Source: Furcasterigmium furcatum (Eukaryota; Ascomycota; Sordariomycetes; Glomerellales; Plectosphaerellaceae). Taken from it: a DNA stretch of 64,000 bases. The notes beneath the pieces are model-generated. The model did not search any database. It was not told the DNA's origin and saw only the letters and a list, made by a program, of their open reading frames with translations. The stretch covers positions 250,862 to 314,861 of the forward strand of contig BCIA01000004.1 in the NCBI GenBank assembly GCA_001599815.1. Reading direction: 5' to 3'. Made by a program: the position numbers and the translations under genes. This document shows, one piece after another, positions 10,375 through 21,249 of the stretch. Each line of letters begins with the position of its first letter. The stretch's first letter is position 1.

Positions 10375-12243
10375 ATGGGAGGCGTTCAAATCCTGTTCCC
10401 GGTCCTGTGGCGCGAGATATGGCAGGTGATGGCTGTAGCGGCCTCTTCGGGACTCTTCGCCTCGGTCGTCGTCTACACGCAGATCACCAACTGGGCCGCA
10501 GTTGACAGTGCCAACAACCTGGTCTTGTCCCAGAACTTCAGGACAGACCCCAGCACGACCCTTGGCATCGTGCGCGTGCTGCAGGGCCTTCTCGCCGCCA
10601 TCTCTTCGTTCGCGCTGATCAGGTCATTCACATACATCTATTGGATCCTGATCAGTCGCCAGAGTGGACTTTCGTACCTTTCCTTCCTGGCGTTGGCGCC
10701 GTCTACCCTAACACTGGGGAAGTTCGAGATCATCCTGTCATCTGCGTCTCGACTTTCCACCCGCGTCATGGCGTTTTCGAGGTTCGTCTCAGCTCCTGGG
10801 TGATGCATTTCAATACGGAAGACCTTCTGAACACAGGCAGCATCGTTTTGAGTTTGTTCGTATGGCTTTCTGGCCTGGTTCTTTTCCGTAAGTTCGGCCG
10901 TGGTGGTGGCAAATGCTGCAGGCGTTCACGCGAAGGCAAAACCACTGACATTCTTCACCTCTTCGCGTGGTCTAGTTGAAACATCAATGGTCGTCGTATA
11001 TGACACGACGCACTCTTACGACGTGACCGCTGGCACCGGCCCTTTCAATGCGGCGTACGTGGACGAGATGATGGACTTCCTCGATAGCTCAGATGCGGGA
11101 TACGAACATCGAGTACTGCCGTACTCGTACTACAGCGTTGTTTACAACCTCGTCACCAACCCGGTCTTCTCGACAGCTCAGCCGCCAATACAATGCGATC
11201 ACCCGCTTTGCCTATCCTATCTGCTGACCGGCGGCGTGGTCATGACCGCCCCTTGGCAACCGACTGGCTACCCGCAGTACCCCTTGATCAAGGTCCCGAA
11301 CCTCCCGGCAATGCAGGTCGAGTTTGACCCATTCTCGTCGGCGGAGAACTACACGGATGTGGACTGCGACGTCTTCGGGCACGACCTCTACAAGGTCTCC
11401 GTCCGTCTGTGTTTGTCGAGGCCCGAGAACGACCCCGGGTCGATCGAAGCAGGTAGGCTTCACTCGTAATGTCAAAAGATTGTCCAGAGGCTGGAGCTAA
11501 CGGGTTTACCAGGGTTGTTCGTGTGCAACGAGGGAGGAGTCGGCGGCTTTTGCAACACGACTTACCCGACCGCAAACATCACCACCAGAATGTCCTTCTT
11601 CCGGCGCCGAGCCACCATCGTGGCGTCCCGTTCAAACTCGAGCATCATGAGCGTCTCCGCCCAGACCGCCCCTCAGAAGATTTCAATATCCGATGATGAG
11701 CTGTCCGCTTACAGGGCGGCCCTGGGCTGGCTCTTGGACTACTCGGCAGCGGACATTCCCGCGCCCTCCGCCATCATCGAGAGCTTCTGGTCCGGCCGGG
11801 ACACACTGTCCACGGAACACATAACCTACGGGTACCTTGCGGAGAAGTTCCACAGCATCCTCGCCTTTCCCCTGTGGCTCTTCAACGCCAATAACTGGGG
11901 CAACCCCGATCTCAGACGAGACGAGCTAGTCACGACGCTGCCGCCCGAGTTCTACACGCAGGCGCACATCGTCGCGCCCTACACGAGGATTCAGTTCAAC
12001 GAGAACATGTTGGTACTCTTCGCCGTGCTCCAGGGCTGGGTCATCGTCTTCGCGTGGGTCATGCTCTTCTGTGCGCTGTATTGTGCCGATGCGCTGCCCG
12101 AGATATCGTCCTTCCCGCTGTTCGACATTGCGTTCAAGGCGGAGGCTGATAACCATGCTGCGCAGGGCGACGCGTGGAATGCTGCGGATTTGGAGACTTT
12201 GAAGATGATGAAGGCGGCCACTATCCACCGCAAGACCGTGTGA
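10375..12243 (+). CDS. Polytopic membrane protein of unknown function
   Basis: The protein is about 580 residues. The N-terminal part has several hydrophobic segments (VMAVAASSGLFASVVVY, VLQGLLAAISSFALI, SYLSFLALAP, IVLSLFVWLSGLVLF). A long non-membrane loop with paired cysteines and N-glycosylation sequons follows (CDHPLCLSYLLTGG, CNEGGVGGFCNTTYPTANITT), and then a final strong TM helix (LFAVLQGWVIVFAWVMLFCAL). The topology suggests a large extracytoplasmic loop between two membrane parts. Two upstream introns (about 10792-10853 and 10889-10920) were placed by frame and are tentative. The intron at 11453-11512 is well supported (GAAGCAG/GT...CAG/GGTTG). I do not recognise a named domain; similar lineage-restricted fungal membrane proteins are usually annotated as hypothetical. 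The start at 10375 is the first in-frame Met. Confidence 0.75.
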
Positions 12244-13211
12244 TGGCTCGGGGAATGAAGATGGAGCGACTGGGTATACCGGCCACGGACAGCCTTGGTT
12301 CTTATGCTCTGGCCGGCCTCGCTCTCGGCTGTCAGCTCGACCCTGTACCGCCTGACAACGGAGGCTATGGAGCACGGCAATGAGATGCGGGCGATGCTCT
12401 GGCCGATGCAGGAGCGCAGGCGGTGGCCAGAGGTTAGCACGGCGTACCTAGTTGGTGGTCACGCCCCCGGAGTGGCAGGTCGACCACAGTGATCCCACGG
12501 TTGACTATCGGTTTATGATCACTATTGATGACAGACGAGTGCAAACTCGAGAAGAGGCGGTTTCGTCAGTGCGACAGGGGGAGAAACAATGGGAGGAATG
12601 GATGAGGGATTGTGAAACGACGGCATACCATGTGAGGACGCCGAACACGCCCTCCCAACTGCATATGGATTCTGGCTCTTCCCTATCACTGCATTCGGAC
12701 CTATTCCAGCCGCCAGCAATCAGATTCGCAAGACTGTCAGGAGGGGAGTAAGAGTCGCGCATGGAGTCTGGGACCTCTTCAAGACATCGGATCTGTCCGA
12801 ACACAAGCCTGAATTATGCCTGCAGTCTTCCCGAGACACCAGTGTCGGAGATCAACCTGAAGAGTTGCCAGAATGAGGGTGCCCTTGATCCTGCGCCTGA
12901 TTGCGCTACCCGGAGAGCATGGTCGATTTATTGTCCGAAACTGACCCGGCGGTCTTACATACATTACCGCTGATTCGTATGTAGATTGGTGTCGACCACA
13001 AGCTGCATTTGGTATTTTCGGGCATGAGGTGGACGAGCACGGTGACCCAACAGGGGTTTTCAATCCACACCCCATGGATGGGCGGCACGACTTTTGGTCA
13101 TCATCATCTTCTTTCTCGCCCTTGCCTGGCCCGAGGATCCTCAGTGACAACTCGAGCAAACAGAATACGTGATTCTACCAAGAATAAATCGTTACAATGG
13201 GTCCTTTAAAC
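12244..13211. other. Convergent intergenic region
   Basis: This is about 1 kb between the membrane-protein stop and the LysM gene 3' end. Short frames occur on both strands, but no domain, signal peptide or splice logic was found. Confidence 0.5.
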
Positions 13212-13497
13212 TCAATTGACCATGGATATCCCAAGGGCACATCTCCCAAGAGCATCCTTCCCCGTTCTTCGAGCCCTCATCTGGGCGCCTGTAAGGCCTG
13301 TCTGGGGGCCCTCCACGAGGAGGAGGGGGAGAAAACTGATTTTCAGAGTATCCGAGAATCCCAATACGTCCGAGGGAGTTGGAACATCAGAGGACGCTGG
13401 GAATTCTGAAGAAATCGATGCAGCCGACGAAGTTGAGGACGGCACAGGCTCACTGACAGGCGGCCCAATACGGACCTTGGACCAGAGGCTTCGCTGC

Positions 13498-14803
13498 TTA
13501 CCCATGTTGTGGTCCGACACAGACCGCCGTACCAAGTTTGAGTGCCTTTGTGCAAAAATCGCCAGCTAGACTTGGATTTGCCTGCCGGAGCAACTTTGCA
13601 GTAATACCAGCGCGCATTGCGATCGTTGCGCAAGTGTCCTTTGGCTCGACAACATGCCACTTGCCACAGTTTCGCGTTGTTCCGTCGGCAACCGCACAGT
13701 CGCTTGGCGGAGGGACGCTTGTTCTCGAGTATCCGTCTCTTACCGGCGCCTCAACCAGGCCCCTCCGGGGTATAACACCGCTGAACCTCCCGCCCTGGGG
13801 GGAGACGCAGATCAACTTTCCGTAGAAGTCCGTCCCAGGCTGCAGGTTCGAGCAGCCTGAGTTGATCCACGAGTTGTAGAACCTGATGGTGCCGTAGTCA
13901 AGGTCCAAGGTCCTCTCGATCGAGCGGCACGTGTCCGAGGGTCGCACGTAGTACGTCTCGCAGGCAACAGGGACGCAAAGATCGGACCCAGGGGGAATTG
14001 ACGAGCAGTCAGGGAGGACTGCCTGGTTGCCCATGTACAGCGCGGCAGAAGATACCCCGGTGCAGTTGGAGATAGACTCACACGTCTCACCCTCCGCGGT
14101 TGTGTAGCGTTTGTCACTGAGACAGTATGGCTCGAACCCGGGTTGATCGTCCTCCAAGGGTGGAGGTATTTCGGTTGGTCCACTGCAGTCGCATTTGCTG
14201 TAGACGTACTCGAGCTCTGCTTTGTAGTATTCGTTGTAGAATGAGTACTGGGAGGACTGCATCAGAGCCAACCGATTCACGTAGCAGTCTGAACAGAGAT
14301 CGCACTGCTCCATCTCCCGATAGCTAGGGACCTCGGTGAAGTTGGCGATTACGTCTGTTGAGATGATTAGATTAGCATCCTGCCATCCATTTACCATCAC
14401 GGGGTGAAATACCGTTGCAATAGCACCCAGTCTTCGGGTCCTTGAGACAGGTCTCATTGAAACCCGCCCAGGCGAAACCTCCCAGTCTCTGAGGTACGCT
14501 ACCGTCCAGGACTTTACCCGCGCAGTCCCTCTCGACTGAGTTGAACCACTCCGACAACGACGAGGAGCACTCATCCGTGCAGACCTCATCGGTCAGGGTG
14601 GTATTTGCCAGGGACCCGCGGTAGTGAAGTTCGGCCATCGACTCCACCTGCGGATGGCATTTGACGGGTGCGGTCAGGGAGTGGATGCATTGTTTGCCCA
14701 GGGTGACATCAAGAGACTCCCTGTCATGGAAAGTGAAGCCCTCATGAGCAAGAGCACCTGAGCCCCATAGAGCGAGGAGAAGCAAGCGTAGCCGGGGCAT
14801 CAT
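13498..14803 (-). CDS. Secreted multi-LysM protein (chitin-binding, effector-like)
   Basis: The gene encodes 421 residues from exons 14803-14395 and 14354-13498. A signal peptide (RLLLLALWGSGALA) is followed by a Cys-rich N-terminal region and then LysM-type repeats. These are recognised by the YTTAEGETCESI, YYVRPSDTCRSI and WHVVEPKDTCATIA openings, with matching closings PPGSDLCVPV, QPGTDFYGKLICV and KLGTAVCVGP. LysM domains bind chitin oligomers; secreted fungal LysM proteins protect hyphae or sequester chitin fragments. The gene is transcribed divergently from the GH18 chitinase, an arrangement known for subgroup C fungal chitinases. The stop at 13498 follows the last LysM. A 49-base GTAAGC...CTGTCAG intron at that point would instead add a Ser/Pro-rich tail reaching 13212, which is possible but unproven. 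Confidence 0.9.
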
Positions 14804-16099
14804 TGCGTCTGAGCTTGTCTGGCCTGAATAGGATGGGCTGCTGCACTTTGGTCGGGGCAGAAAAGAAGACGTGACAGCGGTCCCTGCAGGTAAAACTGGT
14901 TCTCCAGTATGAAGACTTGGGTCGCGTCCGTATCTTAACCAACCTTGGTCTCCAAAAGCGAGGAGGTTTTGGTGCGCTACTACCATACGTCAAAGAAACC
15001 ACTTGGCATAGCCAGCCCATGTCATCCGCCAAGTATGCAGGTCAATGTCATCGAGTAAGCATGCAGCTTCAGATCAAGGCAGAACGTGGTGTCAGCTCAG
15101 GGGTATTTCGTAGGAAAGATGGTCATGTAGCTCTTTGAGACGTTAATACCGCAAATAACCAAAATGTTCCTCAGCGTGATCGCCTTGTCAGCATATCCCA
15201 AGAGTACAACATGTGAACCTATCGATCGTAGCTTCAACGTCAAGGTCCAGGCGGCAACGCTCATTTGCCAAACACGACCATGATCGGCAGGGGAGAAGAC
15301 GCTGATTGGCGAATTCACGATGCGACGATGACATTGGAAGTTGTCATGCACGTCTTCCGCGGGCCTGAGCGGGACTTCATGCAGTGAGCATCCGACTGCC
15401 GGAGCATGAGCAGATCAGCCGAGTTGATAAGTGCTCAGATTCTCGACATGGCCTGACTTTTAGTTGAGCCAAGAATTCAAGGTCGGATCGCCGTGACGGT
15501 CACATAGCACGAACAGCATGCACGATTTGATTCAGACCTGGGCATCGACCGGGATTGAGATCTCTTGTGTGGAGCCGTTCCGTAATCTGCGTCAGCAGTT
15601 GAGCGCCCATATGGGCTTAGAGATCCGCGGGAAACCTTGAAAAGGAAATAGCTACAGGGTCTTCGGATCCTAGACAACCCTGCCTTCAGCCTTCCGAGGT
15701 GAGATCAAAGGATTTAAGTAAGACTATACGCGGCTCAAGTCCGAACGAATCGATAGTATCAAGAAACCAGGTAATATGGTAACATCGGGTCTGAGGTCAT
15801 CCGACGATCGACGTAGTCCTCTTCCAGACTTTGGTATGCCCTACGCTATGGAGGACGAAAGAACTACCCGGCCAAAACGGACGGAGTCTTACGGAATCAT
15901 TAAGGGCATATTGATGACGGAAGCCTATATACTCACATCTGGCACGTGTGTAAGAGCAACTAGACCGCCAGCATTGTCTCCTTAGGCTTGAGATGACCAT
16001 ATCGATACCAAATTTCAAGACGATATAGATTCCCAGATCTTTTTGAAAGCTTTTCAGTGCCTACACAGGGGGTTCCTCTACCTGCTTGAAGCAACAAAG
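14804..16099. other. Bidirectional promoter between LysM and chitinase genes
   Basis: This is a 1.3-kb divergent intergenic region. No coding sequence was seen. Its length and position suggest shared regulation of the two chitin-related genes. Confidence 0.55.
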
Positions 16100-19000
16100 A
16101 TGCTGCCCTCTATCTTCTGGGCTCTGGCCCTCTTTACGTTGCAAGTCGCCTCACAGAGATGCAATTCAACAAGTCCCTGTGAACAAGGCTGTTGCAGCAG
16201 CTATGGATACTGCGGTTTCGGGCCTGATCGTAAGTTGCGCATTCCATTGTACCACAACTCGCTGACTTTCGCTTTAGATTGCGGTGATGGATGCATCTCA
16301 GACTGTGATCGCAAGTCCGAATGCAATCCCGGCTACGGCTCAGAATGGGCCGTGAAAGACAAGTGCCCTCTTAATATTTGCTGCTCAGAGTACGGCTACT
16401 GCGGCGTAAGTGGGGGTTCTTGGGTCAACATGCCTTCGAACTTATCTGCTAACTGGCAGGTCTAAATACAGCTCACTAAAGAACACTGTGGTGATAGAAA
16501 GGTTCAGCAGCCGACCTGCTCCAGGACCAGCGGAAACAATCGTGTCGTCGGCTACTACGAGGGATGGGCACCGACCCGGCAGTGCAACTCATTCCGCCCG
16601 GAGCAGATCCCCGTTCTTGTACACCCACATCAACTATGCTTTTGCAACCATTAACCCCAAGTCCTTCCAAGTGCACCCAGCATCACGTGCTGACATTGGA
16701 CTCTATCACCGCCTGATGCTGCTAAAAAACATTGATCCGCAGCTCAAGATCTACATCAGCCTCGGAGGCCAGGCTTTCAATGATGCTGGCCCAACTGCCA
16801 CGACCTTTTCGGACCTCGCCGCATCTGTCCCCAACCAGAAGGCATTCATCGGAAGTCTTGTTTCTTTCGTATCCACGTACGGGTTTGATGGAGTCGACCT
16901 TGACTGGCAGTATCCGGGTGTTGAAGAGAGATCGGGCAGGTCGGAAGACTACGCCAATTTCCCACAGATGGTGTCCCGACTTCGACAATCTCTGGATGCC
17001 GCCGACAAGGGCATCACTATCACCACCCCAGCATCGTTTCGACATCTACGAAATTTTGACCTCCGAGCGCTCTCCAGGTCCGTGGACTGGTTTAACGTCA
17101 TGTAAGCTGACATTCCCGTCTCACTTTTGAGTTCTTTCATCTGATTTATAATCTCTTTCTTCAAGGACATATGATCTCCACGGAACGTGGGACAAAGGCG
17201 AGGCCTGGACAGGCCCTGTTCTCAATGCTCACAACAACCTGACGGAGATCGACCAGGCGCTGGACCTTTTCTGGCGCAACGATATCAGCGCGGAGAAAGT
17301 TGTCATGGGCCTCGGGTTCTACGGACGCTCTTTCACAGCTTCCTCTTCCTCCTGTCTCGAGCCCGGGTGTAGTTTTGAGTCTGCCGGGGAGAGCGGCAAG
17401 TGCAGCCGCGATGTCGGCGTCCTACTTAACTCGGAGATCGACGAGTTGGTGGAGGAGCATGCCGTCACTCCAAAGCTGTACAAGGATGCGGCTGTGAAGG
17501 TGGCTGCCTGGGATGACCAGTGGGTCGCCTATGAGGACGAAGAGACCCTGAAGCTCAAGTCCGAGTTCGCCCAGTCGAGGTGTCTTGGAGGACTAATGGT
17601 CTGGTCCATCAGTCACGACACCGCAGATGCCAAGTACAGCAAGGCACTGGGAAGAGTGACCAATAATCGCGAGGTCAACCAGAGTCTTGAGAAGAGACAA
17701 GATAACGCCCCGGCGTATGAATTCGACGATATCCAAAACCCACAGTGCAAGTGGACGAACTGCGGCGAAGGTAAGCCTATGACCCCGCTAGACTGCCTGT
17801 CCGGACTGACACGTAACGCGTAGGCTGTCCGCGCGGATGGACGCACGTCAAACGCACTGATGGCGGAGCGCGAGACGGGGAGTACATGTTCGACGAGTCT
17901 GGCTGCAACGGCAAGGGAGTAGGGGGAGCGCACTCCTTCTGCTGCCCTCCGGGCGAGAAGCAACCCGAATGCGGGTGGTATAAACATAACAACGGTAAAT
18001 GCATGCCCTCATGTCCCGATGGGATGGGAGTGGTTGGAGGCAACAGCAAGTACTGCAACAACAACGGGTACCAGGCAGCATGCTGCACGACAGACGTCAA
18101 GCCCATGACTCTATACACGACGTGCTCGCTGGGCTCGTGGCCCTACTGTGACCTCCAGGAAGGGTGTCCACCATCGTCTGGAGACTCGTCCAAGGACACT
18201 CTATTGGCTGAATCGGGAAGTGGAATGGGAGGGGCTGTCTGTCGCCGCCGTAAGTAACTTGAACTCTGTTGATACCAGCTGAGAAGGCTGCGCTAACCTC
18301 TCATACATAGCCGGTAGTAACCAACGCTCCGGTAAGATGAAGATCTGCTGCGACACCAGCAACAACAAGAAGACCTTTTCCCAGTGCGAGTGGTCATCGG
18401 GCTGCGACGGCAGTTGTCCGTCGGACAAAGTGCGCATAGCCCTTGATACGGAGCACCCGGATTGCTTCCCGAGAGGTGGCAAAGCTCGCTGCTGCAAACC
18501 GGCGTACTACGACACGATCGAGGTTGAGAACCCCAAGCTTGACGAATACCGAGACGAGCTGGACAGGTATCTCGAGAGTCCTGTATGCTGGAACTCATCA
18601 TCGAACGTGGACTGGAGTCCGAACCCTGCTGAGCCACTCCCTGGTGACGGAGACACTGATGATTCCAACCTCTCTCGGCGTTGGATTTTCCCCATTATCA
18701 CCCGCCCGCTGGAGAGGGCGTCGGCTAGCCCAGGCCAGAGAACGACGCATGAGATGTGCGTGGACCTTATGGTGCTGGCCGGCTCCACATCCATGCTGGA
18801 CATGATGGAGGAGATATGGAACGAGAAGTTTGCCGGCCTATTCTCCAATCTGAGGGCTTCCACTTTGCGCAACGATGTCAAAGACCTCCCTGAATACTCG
18901 GCCCAGGGTCCTTTGCAGGTCTGCCAGGACTTGATCTGCAGCCCGTACTCGTGGAACAATCGCATGGGGAACGCCGGTGCTCGGACGAACTGCACCGAAG

Positions 19001-20276
19001 GGTTCTGTGCCCTGGACCGCCCGGAAGATCGGGACGACTGCAATGACGAGGACGATTCGTCCGAATCACGCTTGGTGAAGCGGATCCGAACCTACACTCA
19101 TACGCTGCGGGCTCCAGACGGGCAGCACGCTACAATTGTCACCACTTTACCTGGTGTGAGTAGTCCCATTCTGCTGCCTTGGCCACACTAGCCCACTCCG
19201 GATCGTTGGGGCGGTCATTAGTTAGAGCGCTGACACTGACACCTTTTCTCTCGTGGCAGTATCTCAGCCTGAGTAACCTGGACGATACCGAACCTGTCCG
19301 CCGCGACGCGCTCGATTACGAGAGCTTCGATGATTGCGGCAATCTTCGATTGGTACGATCACGGGTGACCCGCGACGAGGGAGATGATCCGTTCTATAAT
19401 AGTATGTTTATGGACGGCTGGAAACCAACCACTGTGGGCACAAGTCGTCGAAATGCTAACAGCAAGCTTGCAGTGGAACATCCCTTCGACGGCGTTCTCA
19501 TAAACAGATTCTTTCAGGATGCAGCCGCTGGAAATCTCCAAAGCGGTGCCACAGCTCAGACGGGCCATGTCAGTCTGAGCTTCTTCAGACAAGCCCGTAC
19601 GATGCCACTGCCGAATCCTCCGCCTCTTCCGGTCAGCCACGGAACTGCGGCAGACTACGGCCATATCCTAGACAGAGTCATGGAATGTCTCGGCAGCGAG
19701 ACGAACAGGGCCAACTTTGTCCTCGTCTTCAAAGACATCAACGCCTCAAAGACATCTGTGAGTATCACACAAGAGTAAAAGATCAGTGTCTGTCCGCTAC
19801 TGATGACCGTTCGCAACGTACAGTTGATGCAAGGGGGTAACCCAGTCAGTTATCCGCGCTGGGAGCCGCTAGCCTCGGATCCCGACGAGATAGAATACCT
19901 CCTCATGAAGCTCAAAGCCGCCATCAGCGTCATCACCTACCTGAACCGCGATTCCGCCCCGAACGCCAACGAGCGGCTCACAAACATCGTCAATGACGTG
20001 GGAACACAGCTGGCGTACGCGCAGCAAGTATACAACCAGAACCGACCTCCCTCGGAACACATCCAGATTCTTGAGTACTGGAGGGAATGGACCCGAGACT
20101 TCTTCGGAACCTTCTTGATTCGGCACACGCAGACGTTCTGTCGCGGCCTGATAGCAGTGATACGAAAGTACTGGGCTACGAGGACCGGTGCCGAGGCGAA
20201 CGAGGTGCTCGAGAAGCTGCGGATCATGGATCAGGCGGTGGACAATTTCAGAATCAGCATAACTGGTTTTGATTGA
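16100..20276 (+). CDS. Large CBM18-GH18 chitinase (subgroup C type), frameshifted, catalytic Glu replaced by Gln
   Basis: This is a secreted chitinase-like protein of about 1,200 residues. Exons are 16100-16229, 16278-16405, 16472-17101, 17166-17770, 17824-18249, 18311-19155, 19260-19401, 19474-19757 and 19824-20276. The order is: signal peptide (IFWALALFTLQVASQ); two hevein-like CBM18 modules (CCSSYGYCG and CCSEYGYCG); a GH18 barrel with VVGYYEGWA, YISLGGQAF, DGVDLDWQYP, MTYDLHGTW and GGLMVWSIS; then a long Cys-rich C-terminal region of the kind found in killer-toxin-like chitinases. Two oddities are visible. The DxxDxDxE motif has Gln (codon CAG) instead of the acid/base Glu. Near 16605-16622 the reading frame changes between FRPEQIPV and YTHINYAF with no intron able to bridge it. 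Either the gene is decaying or this is a sequence error. The 72-base intron at 19402-19473 is in frame, so its removal is probable but not proven. Confidence 0.85.
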
Positions 20277-20517
20277 GCCTGTCATCTAGTTCAGGGGCCA
20301 TGCTAATCTTCTCTTGACCCAATGCCCGAAGGCATAGATGGCTTTATTGGTGATGATGAGGATGGCATGGACATTGACGACGAGGATGATCGAGGTATCT
20401 GGTCAGGCGGCAGGATACCTAGTCAACTCGTGATTCATTTCCATATGCTAGACGATACGATAGACATCCGTATGCAATGTAGCCTTCTTTCTCCCGATTC
20501 TGATTTCGCGGGTGGCT
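20277..20517. other. Convergent gap after chitinase
   Basis: Short 3'-3' gap with an acidic-codon stretch but no supported gene. Confidence 0.4.
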
Positions 20518-21249
20518 TCATTTGCCACTACACATCTTGTTCTCGAGCGACATGCCGGTCAACTCCCCATTGTACACCTTCGAATCGCCTCCCCTCCCCG
20601 GCGAGATGTTCTCCAGGTCTCGCACGGGAAGCTCACTGCAGAGGTCGACGACGCTCCTCGTCGTCATCTTCATCCATCCCGGCCAGGGCGGGCCCATCCT
20701 GGTGTTCCGCACGGGGCGATCCTCGTGGTCTGCCTCTACGCACTTGACCCAGAAGTAGGCATCCCTATCGACTCCCTCGAGTGCGTCGGCATCGGCCAAG
20801 AGGAAGATGCGCTGGGCGCCGCTGTCATTCATAAGGGGCAAGTCCTCGGGGCTGCTTTGGGTCGCCTGGTCTTTGTACACGGCGCGCACCTCGTTGATGC
20901 TCTTGTCGCCGAGGAGAGTGACGTCGGAGCGGGGGTCAAGGCGGAAGAGGCCCCTCAACTGGTCGGCTATGGCGTTCTCTTCGTTCTCCTGGGCCTCTTC
21001 TCTGCCACCCGGGCCAGGCTTGGAGTATGTATCAATCTCATCGAGAACCTGTTCGTTGATCTTGGCTAGGAGCGTCGACCACTGCTGATCGGTCGCTGGT
21101 CCGTAGGCTGTCCGGTAGATTGTGAAGCCCCAGTTGCGGTAGAAGTGGCTCACGTCGTCCCCCTGGGTCCAGGACGTGCCATCGGGCGGCCGGAACGCGC
21201 TGTCGAGGATGGCGCGTAGTTTGGATTCTCCCATTGTGAGGGCGAGCAT
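20518..21249 (-). CDS. Fungal protein of unknown function (about 240 aa)
   Basis: The open frame encodes 243 residues with coding-like composition and no signal peptide or TM segment. Visible features are YRNWGFTIYRTAYGP followed by TDQQWSTLLAKI, an acidic/Gln-rich middle, LLGDKSINEVRAVYKD, and a C-terminal half with FLLADADALEGV, AYFWVKCVEADH and MGPPWPGWMKMTTRSVVDL. I know this pattern only as a recurrent uncharacterised fungal family. The start is uncertain: Met at 21249 or 21234. An additional upstream exon within 21260-21550 is possible because an open frame with a splice donor (GTTTGT) exists there, but I could not join it in frame. It converges on the chitinase gene. Its function is unknown. 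Confidence 0.65.
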   Translation of the reverse strand: MLALTMGESKLRAILDSAFRPPDGTSWTQGDDVSHFYRNWGFTIYRTAYGPATDQQWSTLLAKINEQVLDEIDTYSKPGPGGREEAQENEENAIADQLRGLFRLDPRSDVTLLGDKSINEVRAVYKDQATQSSPEDLPLMNDSGAQRIFLLADADALEGVDRDAYFWVKCVEADHEDRPVRNTRMGPPWPGWMKMTTRSVVDLCSELPVRDLENISPGRGGDSKVYNGELTGMSLENKMCSGK

